Positions 6,833 to 13,433 of a DNA stretch of 22,680 nucleotides are shown here, piece by piece. The first letter of the stretch is position 1; each line of letters opens with the position of its first letter. Position numbers and translations under genes: made by a program. The notes below the pieces were generated by a model that saw nothing but the letters and a program-made list of their open reading frames with translations, had not been told where the DNA came from and did not search any database. The stretch spans positions 1-22,680 of the forward strand of contig CAKKOZ010000119.1 in the NCBI GenBank assembly GCA_919901335.1, given 5' to 3'. Source of the stretch: Nitrospiria bacterium (GTDB lineage: Bacteria; Nitrospirota; Nitrospiria; JACQBZ01).

Positions 6833-8161
6833 CTATGACGGTTTTAACGGAAACTGAAGCCGGATCCATTCCACCGCCTCTTCCCGGCTCTTGATACGTC
6901 CTTCCAGTTGGGCGTCTTCTAAAAGCGTGAGGATCTTTGAAAAAAGGGGGCCCGGTGAATAACCCATTCGGATCAGGTCATCGCCGGTCAATACCCGCTC
7001 CGGTCTCATCTCCTCCGGCCCGAGTTCGGCCAATTTTCTGTTACAAAACTCCCACAGGGTGAGATCGCCGTGGCTCGCAAGGCAATCCAGCCGATGCAGT
7101 TCCAGGTGCTCCGGAAAACCGGGACGTCGGAGAAACCGCTTGAGCGTGCTTTCCCGCATCCGCTGAACGTCTTTGAACCGGAGATGATCCCGCACCAGTT
7201 CGACCACAAGTTCGGTCTGTTCATTCGAGAGACGGAGCCGCCCGCAGATCGCCTCGGCCATCCGGGCCCCGACCTCGCAATGGCCGTCGAAACGGATCCG
7301 GTCGCGATCCGTCTTGGGCGGACTAAAGGTCGGCGGCTTGCCGATGTCATGCAGCAGCGCCGCCAGCGCCAGCTCAAATGACGGACGGTTGAGATTTTTG
7401 AGCAACAGCAGCGTGTGCGTCAAGACATCCCCTTCCGGATGGAACTCCTTCGGCTGCTCGACCCCGGCCATCGCCGTCACCTCCGGCAGAATCGCCTTAA
7501 CCAGCCCGGTCTCAAGCAGAAGCGAGAGGCTGCCTGAAGGATTGGGTCCGGTCAGCATTTTTTTCAGTTCATCCCGAATCCGTTCGGCGCTGATCTGTAC
7601 GATCTCTCCCGCCCGCTCGATGATCGCCTCGTAGGTCTGAGGTTCGATCGTATAGTTGAACCGGGCCGCAAACCGGACGGCGCGCATCAGTCGGAGCTTA
7701 TCCTCCTCAAACCGTTCGCGTGGATTCCCGATGGCCCGAATCAGACCGGCCTTGATATCCTGCCGTCCCTCCACATAATCAATAATCTCTTTCTTCACCG
7801 GATCGTAAAACATTCCGTTGATCGTGAAATCCCGGCGTGCGGCGTCTTCCTGATCACCGGAGTAATGGACCTCGACCGGGTGGCGGCCGTCGAGATAACG
7901 ACCGTCCGAACGGAACGTCGCGACCTCAAACTCGGACTCATCCGAAAGCACCTTCACCACGCCGAAGCTGATGCCGACCGGAACGGTTTTTGGAAAGAGC
8001 TTCATCACCTGATCCGGGCGCGCATCGGTCGCAACATCATAATCCTGGGGCTCATGACCCATCACGAGATCGCGCACGCATCCCCCCGCCCAGTAGGCAC
8101 GAAAGCCGGCCTTCCGAAAAACCTTGACGATCTCAATCGCCTTGTCGCTCAGCGTACTCAT
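6833..8161 (-). CDS. cca: CCA tRNA nucleotidyltransferase / poly(A) polymerase family
   Basis: A 442-residue class II nucleotidyltransferase. The catalytic head has GGCVRD at 26-31 and the metal-binding D-Y-D at 40-42 (QDYDVATD), then RRDFTINGMFYD near 109-120 and the RNA-binding RLMRAVRFAARF near 157-168. A C-terminal HD phosphohydrolase-like domain is present, with HPEGDVLTHT at 241-250 and LLHDIGKP at 269-276. Enzymes of this build add or repair the 3' CCA of tRNA, or polyadenylate RNA; sequence alone does not separate these activities securely, and CCA addition is favoured by the HD domain. No ribosome binding site precedes the ATG, and the predicted promoter implies a leaderless transcript. 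The cold-shock gene lies 48 bases upstream on the same strand. Confidence 0.9.
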   Translation of the reverse strand: MSTLSDKAIEIVKVFRKAGFRAYWAGGCVRDLVMGHEPQDYDVATDARPDQVMKLFPKTVPVGISFGVVKVLSDESEFEVATFRSDGRYLDGRHPVEVHYSGDQEDAARRDFTINGMFYDPVKKEIIDYVEGRQDIKAGLIRAIGNPRERFEEDKLRLMRAVRFAARFNYTIEPQTYEAIIERAGEIVQISAERIRDELKKMLTGPNPSGSLSLLLETGLVKAILPEVTAMAGVEQPKEFHPEGDVLTHTLLLLKNLNRPSFELALAALLHDIGKPPTFSPPKTDRDRIRFDGHCEVGARMAEAICGRLRLSNEQTELVVELVRDHLRFKDVQRMRESTLKRFLRRPGFPEHLELHRLDCLASHGDLTLWEFCNRKLAELGPEEMRPERVLTGDDLIRMGYSPGPLFSKILTLLEDAQLEGRIKSREEAVEWIRLQFPLKPS

Positions 8162-8168
8162 GTTCTGT

Positions 8169-8198
8169 ATTCTACAGCAACCATCCTCGAATTGTCAT
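8169..8198 (-). promoter_or_regulatory. Promoter for the CCA-type gene, implying a leaderless mRNA
   Basis: On the minus strand, ATGACA (8198-8193, five of six matches) and TAGAAT (8174-8169, five of six) are separated by 18 bases. Seven bases then lead to the ATG at 8161, which places the expected start of transcription at or one base before the start codon. No Shine-Dalgarno sequence lies in range. Confidence 0.5.
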
Positions 8199-8209
8199 CA
8201 ACAGGAAAG

Positions 8210-8446
8210 TCAGGATTGGGACTCTTGCGAGACGGCTCTCACAATTGTGGCGACGAGAGCTTTCGGTGTTGTGGGTCCTCGAAACTCGTCGAATTCAAAC
8301 TCCACCTCATCCCCCGCCTGTAATTTTCCAAAATCCAGCCCTTCAAGATGGGTGCGATGAAAAAAGAAGTCCCGCCCATCCTTCGACGTGATGTAACCGA
8401 AGCCCCGCCCCGCCTCAATCTTCTTGATCTTCCCTTTTAACTTCAT
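8210..8446 (-). CDS. Cold-shock domain protein
   Basis: A 78-residue CspA-like single-stranded nucleic-acid-binding protein. The five-strand OB fold is recognisable: KGKIKKIEAGRGFGYITSKDG contains the RNP1-type GFGYI, and RDFFFHRTHLEG carries the RNP2-type aromatic cluster (FFFH). The last strand region GDEVEFEFDEFRGPTTPKALVATIV is also typical. Such proteins act as RNA chaperones. It differs from classical CspA in having Tyr instead of Phe within GFGYI. The ribosome binding site AAAGGAGGTCG is strong. Its promoter is divergent from that of the uracil-DNA glycosylase gene, and the leader of about 53 bases is much shorter than the E. coli cspA thermosensor leader. Confidence 0.92.
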   Translation of the reverse strand: MKLKGKIKKIEAGRGFGYITSKDGRDFFFHRTHLEGLDFGKLQAGDEVEFEFDEFRGPTTPKALVATIVRAVSQESQS

Positions 8447-8505
8447 CGTCGCGACCTCCTTTCAACCGCGCGACTTCGCCCCATGACTCGCCGTCTGGAA
8501 TGAAC

Positions 8506-8533
8506 CATATACTCTCGCAAGAATGTCCGTCAA
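8506..8533 (-). promoter_or_regulatory. Promoter of the cold-shock gene
   Basis: On the minus strand, TTGACG (8533-8528) and TATATG (8511-8506) are 16 bases apart. The predicted start near 8499 gives a leader of about 53 bases to the ATG at 8446. Confidence 0.5.
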
Positions 8534-8576
8534 GTTAAAACCGCCGTGTTAAACCCCTGAAGGCGGGAGATGGTTG

Positions 8577-8605
8577 TTGATTTTAGATCAAAGATGCAGT
8601 ATTCT
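8577..8605 (+). promoter_or_regulatory. Promoter of the uracil-DNA glycosylase gene
   Basis: TTGATT at 8577-8582 and TATTCT at 8600-8605 have an ideal 17-base spacer; each box matches four of six consensus bases. The leader to the ATG at 8630 would be about 18 bases. Confidence 0.4.
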
Positions 8606-8629
8606 TAGCCGCAAATTTTGGGACATCGA

Positions 8630-9220
8630 ATGACTCCCCTCCAACAATTCTACGAAGAGATCAAAGACTGCCGGAAGTGCGGGCTGAGCAAATCCCGAAC
8701 CCATGTCGTGTTCGGGGAAGGCAATCCCAGGGCCGAGATCATGTTCGTCGGCGAGGCGCCGGGAGAGAAGGAAGACATCCAGAACCGGCCGTTCGTCGGC
8801 ATGGCCGGAAAACTACTCACGGACCTACTCGCCGGCATCGGACTAAAACGCGAGGATGTCTATATCGCCAACGTGGTCAAATGCCGACCGCCGGATAACC
8901 GCAACCCCCAACCGGATGAGATCGAGGCCTGCAAACCGTACCTGTGGAAACAGATCGAGTTGATCAAGCCCCGCGTCGTCTGCACGCTCGGAAATTTTGC
9001 GGCCCAGGCGCTTCTGGATAAAAAAGTGGCGATCACCAAGGTTCGCGGCCGGCATTTCCAGGTCAGAAACTTCCTGGTCTTCCCCATGCTCCACCCCGCC
9101 GCCGCGCTTCATCAAGGAAACCTTCGCCCCGCTCTTTTAGAAGATTTCAAGAACTTAAAACAATTTCTCGGCAAAGGGATCGAACCGGCTCCGCAGCCTG
9201 AGCAGATGGGTTTCTTCTGA
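8630..9220 (+). CDS. Family 4 uracil-DNA glycosylase
   Basis: A 196-residue Fe-S uracil-DNA glycosylase that excises uracil from DNA to start base-excision repair. The four cluster ligands are visible as C14 and C17 (CRKC), C85 (VVKCRPPDNR) and C101. Motif 1 is GEAPG at 41-45 with the following Glu-Asp (EKEDIQNRPFVG), and the C-terminal motif is MLHPAAAL with His 155. These features separate family 4 from Ung. The ATG at 8630 is preferred over a TTG four codons upstream, with GGGA just before it. It is a single-gene unit that converges on the SDR gene across 80 bases with no clear terminator. Confidence 0.94.
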   Translation: MTPLQQFYEEIKDCRKCGLSKSRTHVVFGEGNPRAEIMFVGEAPGEKEDIQNRPFVGMAGKLLTDLLAGIGLKREDVYIANVVKCRPPDNRNPQPDEIEACKPYLWKQIELIKPRVVCTLGNFAAQALLDKKVAITKVRGRHFQVRNFLVFPMLHPAAALHQGNLRPALLEDFKNLKQFLGKGIEPAPQPEQMGFF

Positions 9221-9300
9221 TTGATGAGGGTCAATCCCTCCACGCCAAACCAGGAAGAACCATGATGACAGCAGGGTTTAAACCGACGGGGCTGGGTTAT

Positions 9301-10128
9301 TTATCGGACGGCGGACGACTTTGAAATTAACGCGGCGATTCGTTTCACACGCCGCCGGATGATCCAGTCGGCCCATCCGGGCGCCACGCTGCCGAGGTGG
9401 ATCACCATCTTGGTTGAAAATGGAAGAATCACCTCGACCCGCTCTTCCGCAATCGCCTTCAGCACCCAGGACGCGATTTGATCGGCCAGGAGCGGATGGA
9501 CCTCCTCACGGATGCCCGGAAGGTTTAGAAAATTCCCGGCCATCGGGGTATCCACGATACCGGGACAAAGAACGGAGACGCAAACACCCGTGCCGTGCAA
9601 CTCCATGCGCAGCGCTTCCGAGAAGCCCACCACGGCGAACTTCGACGCACAGTAACCGGTCTCCATCGGAAAACCCCGTTTTCCCGCGGTCGAAGCGATC
9701 GTCACAATATGGCCGGTTTTCTGCCGGAGCATCACCGGTAAAACGGCCCGGATACAGGCGACGGTCCCGAAATAATTGACCGACATCATCGCCTGGTGCT
9801 CATCAAGGCTTAAATCCAGAAAAGGCTTATAGGAAATGATCCCCGCGCCGTTGACCAGATAATCGATCCGCCCATGGCGATCCATCACCTGTTCAATCCC
9901 CTTCTGAATCTCCGCGGGCGATCGGACATCGGCTTGCAGAGTCAGGCTCTCCCGATGATATTTTTCCCGTATCTCGCCGGCCAGGCTCTCCAGGCGATCC
10001 CGGTTTCGCGACAAAAGCGCCACGGATACGCCCTGATCCGCAAAGGCCAGGGCGGTCGCCCGGCCGATGCCGCCGGTTGCACCGGTGATGATCGCGATCT
10101 TGTTTCCGGATGTTTGTGAGGGTCCCAC
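9301..10128 (-). CDS. Short-chain dehydrogenase/reductase
   Basis: A 275-residue classical SDR oxidoreductase. The NAD(P)-binding loop is TGATGGIG at 15-22, followed by the NGAG strand (93-96), Asn 118, the catalytic Ser 146 (IASTAGKRG) and the Y-x3-K pair Tyr 159 and Lys 163 (YCASK). An Arg in SRNRDRL after the second strand suggests NADPH preference (inference). The C-terminal tail after residue 250 is basic and hydrophobic (WADWIIRRRVKRIAALI). The substrate is unknown. The GTG at 10128 is chosen because it lies seven bases after the Rieske stop and leaves a normal N-terminus; the longer frame starting with TTG at 10176 would overlap that gene. It is probably the last gene of an fmdB-Rieske-SDR operon. 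Confidence 0.88.
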   Translation of the reverse strand: MGPSQTSGNKIAIITGATGGIGRATALAFADQGVSVALLSRNRDRLESLAGEIREKYHRESLTLQADVRSPAEIQKGIEQVMDRHGRIDYLVNGAGIISYKPFLDLSLDEHQAMMSVNYFGTVACIRAVLPVMLRQKTGHIVTIASTAGKRGFPMETGYCASKFAVVGFSEALRMELHGTGVCVSVLCPGIVDTPMAGNFLNLPGIREEVHPLLADQIASWVLKAIAEERVEVILPFSTKMVIHLGSVAPGWADWIIRRRVKRIAALISKSSAVR

Positions 10129-10135
10129 GGCCGGG

Positions 10136-10474
10136 TTAATCAACCGCCATGCCGATCTTGATCCGTTCGCCTTCAATCTGCACGGGGTAGGTTTGGACAG
10201 AAATGGCGGGATTCACGGGCGAGCAGCCCGTCTTTAGATCAAACTGCCAACGGTGCCAAGGACAGGTCAACACCCTCCCCCCGACCGTTCCGGCCGCCAG
10301 CGGGCCGCCCTCGTGCGGACACAGGTTGTCCACGGCGTAGAAATCACCGTTCACATTAAACAGCGCGATCTCGATTCCCCGAAGAAAGACGACGCGCGCC
10401 CGACCGGAAACGACCTCGGTCGTCCGGGCCACCGTGAAGAATTCGGTCTTCCGCTCATGAGCCTCCTTAGCCAC
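10136..10474 (-). CDS. Rieske [2Fe-2S] domain protein, 5' end uncertain
   Basis: A small single-domain Rieske ferredoxin-like protein. The two cluster-binding boxes are CPHEGGPL and CPWHRWQF, spaced CxHx16CxxH, and are preceded by FNVNGDFYAVDN. This resembles the NirD/ferredoxin subunits of dioxygenase or nitrite reductase systems, acting in the cytoplasm as an electron carrier; no partner oxygenase is nearby. The start is unresolved. The only convincing ribosome binding site (AAGGAGG at the fmdB stop) points to an ATG at 10458 that is out of frame with the Rieske domain. The in-frame GTG at 10474 is annotated here, but a single-base indel after 10458 is a serious alternative and would give an N-terminus reading approximately MSGKTEFFTVART. 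Confidence 0.75.
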   Translation of the reverse strand: MAKEAHERKTEFFTVARTTEVVSGRARVVFLRGIEIALFNVNGDFYAVDNLCPHEGGPLAAGTVGGRVLTCPWHRWQFDLKTGCSPVNPAISVQTYPVQIEGERIKIGMAVD

Positions 10475-10685
10475 AGCCGCAACCGCCCGAACCGCAACCC
10501 TGAGAACCCAGGGTCGGAGGAGGGCCGGCGCTTCCTTCGACTTTCGAGGCAAACGTCGAGAATAGACGCTGAGTCTTATTCGCCCCGCAGTGAGGACAGA
10601 TTGTTTCCCCCGGTTTTACATGAACGCTTTGAAGCAAGGCGAACGACTGGGTGCATCGATCGCATCGATATTCGTACATGGGCAT
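10467..10685 (-). CDS. FmdB-family zinc-ribbon protein
   Basis: A 72-residue protein of the FmdB putative regulatory family. It begins with the family hallmark MPMYEYRCDRC and has two Cys-x-x-Cys knuckles, Cys 8/11 and Cys 30/33 (ICPHCG), predicted to bind zinc. The tail is Gly/Cys-rich and ends CGSGGCGCG. The family was first linked to regulation of formamidase or amidase genes, but its molecular role is not established. The start is fixed by AGGAGGTG eight bases upstream of the ATG. Its stop codon is embedded in the ribosome binding site that precedes the Rieske gene, so the two are almost certainly cotranscribed. Confidence 0.9.
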   Translation of the reverse strand: MPMYEYRCDRCTQSFALLQSVHVKPGETICPHCGANKTQRLFSTFASKVEGSAGPPPTLGSQGCGSGGCGCG

Positions 10686-10723
10686 GGAATCGCACCTCCT
10701 GAATTTAATTTTCTCCCGGGTCC

Positions 10724-10757
10724 ATTCTAATATGGGCGGGTCTGAATTACAAGACCC
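10724..10757 (-). promoter_or_regulatory. fmdB operon promoter with inverted repeat over the -35 box
   Basis: On the minus strand, TTGTAA (10752-10747) and TAGAAT (10729-10724) are separated by 17 bases. A perfect 6-base inverted repeat with an 8-base centre, GGGTCT (10738-10743) and AGACCC (10752-10757), brackets the -35 box. This is the layout of a repressor operator, although no regulator is known. Confidence 0.4.
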
Positions 10758-10818
10758 AATCGACACAGTCGGAACGCAATCCGGACTTAGTTGATCGACT
10801 CTTTGATAAAATCAAGCG

Positions 10819-11538
10819 TCAGAGGGGCTTGACCGATAAAAGGATCTCGGTAAGATGACGAATCGAGAAAACCCCTTCGGGCTTGTTCGAATCCGGATCT
10901 CGATTGAGATAGATGGGGGTGAGTCCGGCCTCGCCGGCGCCCCTCACATCATCCTCCAGGCTGTCGCCGATATGGACCGCTTCGCGGGGCAGGAGGCCAT
11001 GGTGCCGGAGCGCCTTCCGAAAGATCTGCGGATCCGGCTTGGCCGCGCCTTCCCGGCTGGAGATCTGGATGGAATCAAGATATTCAAAAATCTCCAGATC
11101 CGTGCAGACCGTCAGGATTCGCGAATCGAAATTGGAGATGATGCCCAGGATAAAGCCCGCTTTTCTTAGACGCTGCAGCGTTTCGCGGGTCTCGGGATAG
11201 AGCTCCCATCCCCGAATGCCGGCAAACGCGCGGAAGACCTCCTCAAAATAGTCATCGAATTGCCGGATCATTCCGACCCGGCGGAAAACCTCGTGAACAA
11301 CGCCGCGCCACCATTCCTTCTCGGAGCGCCTGAGAAGACCGGCCTTAAGCCGTGAGAACGCCAGCGGCGGCGCTTCTGGAAAGACCTCCTGAAAGGCCCG
11401 TTCAATGGCCTCCGGTGAGGCCTTCACACCGTAGGGTTTTGCAATCTCCCAGTAAATCTGTCCGACGCCGCCCCGCACACGGAACAACGTTCCCACCGCA
11501 TCGAAAAAAATAGCCTTGGCATAAATCGGAGCCGGCAT
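10819..11538 (-). CDS. REG-2-like HAD-superfamily hydrolase
   Basis: A 239-residue HAD subfamily IA protein. Motif I is FFDAVGTL with nucleophile Asp 13. The second acidic residue of the usual DxD is Val 15, as in the REG-2-like branch. Motif II is ISN (Ser 135), motif III is Lys 167 (AAKPDPQIF), and motif IV is HIGDSLEDD (Asp 192 and the following acids). A helical cap lies at about 20-105. Phosphatase or dehalogenase chemistry is typical of HAD proteins, but loss of the general acid Asp makes activity uncertain. The ATG lies one base after the stop of the DJ-1 gene, implying translational coupling. Confidence 0.87.
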   Translation of the reverse strand: MPAPIYAKAIFFDAVGTLFRVRGGVGQIYWEIAKPYGVKASPEAIERAFQEVFPEAPPLAFSRLKAGLLRRSEKEWWRGVVHEVFRRVGMIRQFDDYFEEVFRAFAGIRGWELYPETRETLQRLRKAGFILGIISNFDSRILTVCTDLEIFEYLDSIQISSREGAAKPDPQIFRKALRHHGLLPREAVHIGDSLEDDVRGAGEAGLTPIYLNRDPDSNKPEGVFSIRHLTEILLSVKPL

Positions 11539-11539
11539 A

Positions 11540-12088
11540 TTACAACCGGGCTAAAACGCCCCGATTCACCTCCTCCATTTTAGAGCGCCCTTCCAGAATT
11601 TCAACTAATTTCATGGCAAACTCCAGGGCCGTGCCGGGAGAGCGGCTCGTGACAATACGGCCGTCCACAACGACACGGTCTTCGCTGTAGTTTGTCTCCG
11701 ATAGATCTCCCTGAACCGATGGGTGGCTGGTGACCTTTTTCCCCTGAAGAAGTCCGACGGCCGAAAGAACCGTCGGCGCCGCGCAAATGGCCGTGATATA
11801 GCCGCCCTGGGCCGCCAGTTCGAGAAGAATTTGTTTGACGCGCGGATCTTTCTTTAACTGTTCCGTTCCGGCCGATCCGCCCGGGAGAACGATCATATCA
11901 AACCGACGGGTGGCGACGTCATCCAACAAGGCATCCGGTGTCACCTTAATTTCATTCCGGCCTTCGATTTCACCCGGGACCGTTCCGGCAACCGTCACCT
12001 CGACTCCGGCCCGGCGAAGAATGTCAATCACGGTGACCGCTTCGATCTCCTCAAAACCCGGAGCCAACGGAACCAAAACCTTTTTCAT
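11540..12088 (-). CDS. DJ-1/PfpI family protein
   Basis: A 182-residue DJ-1-like glutamine-amidotransferase-fold protein. The reactive cysteine of the nucleophile elbow is Cys 102 in AICAAPTVL, the conserved Glu is at 14 (PGFEEIEAVT), and a His follows at 122 (TSHPSVQ). Bacterial relatives (YajL, ThiJ and chaperone/glyoxalase-type members) protect against carbonyl or oxidative damage; the exact activity is not deducible. Length is normal for the family. The ribosome binding site GGGAGGTGAG is strong. It is the first gene of a two-gene unit with the HAD hydrolase, and a high-quality promoter lies directly upstream. Confidence 0.93.
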   Translation of the reverse strand: MKKVLVPLAPGFEEIEAVTVIDILRRAGVEVTVAGTVPGEIEGRNEIKVTPDALLDDVATRRFDMIVLPGGSAGTEQLKKDPRVKQILLELAAQGGYITAICAAPTVLSAVGLLQGKKVTSHPSVQGDLSETNYSEDRVVVDGRIVTSRSPGTALEFAMKLVEILEGRSKMEEVNRGVLARL

Positions 12089-12112
12089 GACTCACCTCCC
12101 ATCCACATCGTC

Positions 12113-12142
12113 ATTGTATGGGGTCGAATGGTTGGATGTCAA
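12113..12142 (-). promoter_or_regulatory. Promoter of the DJ-1/HAD unit
   Basis: On the minus strand, a perfect TTGACA (12142-12137) and TACAAT (12118-12113, five of six) are separated by 18 bases. The predicted leader is about 18 bases, just enough to carry the ribosome binding site before the ATG at 12088. Confidence 0.65.
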
Positions 12143-12249
12143 TTTTATCCGGGGGCCCGTGCAACGGGGAAAAAACGAAAGGCCCGGGGTCTACGCGTGG
12201 GAAATCTTGGCTGGAAAACAGGGCATCACCCGGGGGAAACGGCCGTTGA

Positions 12250-12606
12250 CTACCGATAGCGGGGAACCTTGGGGTCAACCTGCAGCGACCAGGCCTCGAT
12301 TCCACCGGCCAGGTTCTTAACATTTTTAAATTGCTGTTCCTTTAGAAAACGGGTCGCTTTCAAGCTTCGTACGCCCATATGGCAGTATGCGATGATATCG
12401 GCATCCGGATTTAATTCACGATACCGTTGGCCCAGCTCACCGAGGGGAATATGCACTGCCCCAGCCAGACGGTTGAGCGCAACCTCCCAGGGTTCGCGAA
12501 CATCCAGGAAAACGATCTTTTCGCCGCCGTCCAGTTTGGCCTTCACATCCTGCGGCGATAAATCCAGTGCCGGATCGGACTGAGATTGAAACAAGTCGAA
12601 GAACAT
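12250..12606 (-). CDS. Single-domain rhodanese (sulfurtransferase)
   Basis: A 118-residue rhodanese-homology protein. The active-site loop CHMGVRS at 75-81 holds the persulfide-forming Cys 75, the CH2A-type motif LDVREPWEV is at 34-42, and the C-terminal signature NLAGGIEAW is present. Single-domain rhodaneses transfer sulfane sulfur in the cytoplasm (GlpE/PspE-like); the acceptor is unknown. There is no signal peptide. No Shine-Dalgarno sequence precedes the ATG, and the promoter is placed so that transcription would begin at the start codon. The upstream minus-strand gene is cut off by a strong terminator, so this gene probably depends on its own promoter. Confidence 0.92.
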   Translation of the reverse strand: MFFDLFQSQSDPALDLSPQDVKAKLDGGEKIVFLDVREPWEVALNRLAGAVHIPLGELGQRYRELNPDADIIAYCHMGVRSLKATRFLKEQQFKNVKNLAGGIEAWSLQVDPKVPRYR

Positions 12607-12612
12607 GAGTTC

Positions 12613-12641
12613 ATCATAAGACAGACGATCCAGCTGGTCAA
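12613..12641 (-). promoter_or_regulatory. Promoter of the rhodanese gene, implying a leaderless mRNA
   Basis: On the minus strand, TTGACC (12641-12636) and TATGAT (12618-12613) have an ideal 17-base spacer, each matching five of six consensus bases. Exactly six bases separate the -10 box from the ATG at 12606, so the A of ATG sits where transcription should start. Confidence 0.6.
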
Positions 12642-12658
12642 CTGCTTTTTTGCTTAAA

Positions 12659-12692
12659 ACAAAGGCTCACCCGAACAGGCGTGAGCCTTTGT
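12659..12692 (-). terminator. Rho-independent terminator
   Basis: A perfect 12-base-pair stem (12659-12670 with 12681-12692) and a 10-base loop lie just downstream of the small secreted protein gene on the minus strand. The stem is followed in that direction by TTTT, fitting termination of that gene. The plus-strand side is followed by GAAAAT, so it is unlikely to work in that direction. Confidence 0.85.
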
Positions 12693-12720
12693 GAAAATCA
12701 CACGGGACTGTTATTCCGTA

Positions 12721-13083
12721 TTATTTATTCACCTTAATCACGCTGGCCTGTTTCTTTCCCTCGCGGTCCCAATAGGTCACCGTCACCCGCGATTCCGGCT
12801 TTAATTCGGCCAGCTTCAGATGCGCGCGGCCCTTCTTCACCTGGGTCTCGGGCGTAATCAAAAAACTCTGCTCCCCCTTCCGGTTTTTGACACTCACGGT
12901 CTGGGCCACCAGATCAATCCCCTTCACCGTCCCGCTCATCTGATGAGTGGAAACCGATTTGACACGTTCACCGATCACCGGCTTGGGCTCCGATGAAGGA
13001 GACGCGAGTGGCTGAGCGGCCCCCGTTCCGACCAAAAGAAAACTGACAAGACCGGCTGCGAAAAATGCTAAGACTCGATACAT
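12721..13083 (-). CDS. Small secreted protein with beta-rich domain
   Basis: A 120-residue exported protein. The N-terminus is a clear signal peptide (a hydrophobic run up to about residue 20, with a likely cleavage near GTGAAQ). The mature part, about 97 residues, is a short beta-rich domain with SGTVKGIDLVAQTVSVKNRKGEQSF and then SRVTVTYWDREGKKQASVIKV. This resembles the OB-like or DUF5666-type repeats of periplasmic proteins. No catalytic residues are evident. The ribosome binding site AGGAGGTGAC is strong and a perfect terminator follows, so it is a monocistronic unit. Function is unknown; a periplasmic binding role is only a guess. Confidence 0.78.
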   Translation of the reverse strand: MYRVLAFFAAGLVSFLLVGTGAAQPLASPSSEPKPVIGERVKSVSTHQMSGTVKGIDLVAQTVSVKNRKGEQSFLITPETQVKKGRAHLKLAELKPESRVTVTYWDREGKKQASVIKVNK

Positions 13084-13433
13084 AAGTCACCTCCTATGGT
13101 TGTTGGATCCCGTTGTGAATTTGTCCCGTGTGCCGAGACTGGGTTGCAGGGTCTGTGCCAGATCATACCGAATGGATCTATTTGGGTATAACGTGATGAA
13201 ATCCGGAGGGTTATTTTAAATAAGGATTTCTATCGTGCGGATATCAAGCAGATCGGACATGTCCAACGATTCAGGTCGGCAGGCGGAATCATGCGTCAGC
13301 GTTCATATCAACTGTGCCGCCCCTTCACTCGCCTCTGGCCCAAACCAGATCATTTCCTTGTGCATTTGAGGCATTTGAGATGCCGCGCCACTCGCGCGTT
13401 CATGCGCAATTTACGCAAGTCTGACACGCAATT
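13084..13433. other. 350-base intergenic region, no convincing gene
   Basis: This is the only gap longer than 300 bases. It holds the ribosome binding site of the small secreted protein at its left end, a 10-base palindrome GGACATGTCC at 13255-13264, an AT-rich stretch TTATTTTAAATAA at 13211-13223, and a tandem 9-base repeat GCATTTGAG near 13362-13379. A 48-codon plus-strand frame at 13291-13437 is possible but unsupported. I see no strong sigma70 promoter, tRNA, or terminator for the radical SAM gene that ends at 13434. Confidence 0.6.

Noticed and set aside
8540..8567. Possible hairpin CCGCC...GGCGG between the cold-shock and UDG promoters
   Set aside because: The stem is only five base pairs with a 16-base loop and has no U-tract, so it is neither a terminator nor a convincing regulatory structure.
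9221..9300. A bidirectional terminator between the UDG and SDR genes
   Set aside because: Only a short GGTTTAAACC palindrome is present, with no GC-rich stem followed by T residues.
13362..13379. CRISPR-like tandem repeat
   Set aside because: Only two 9-base copies exist with no spacers.
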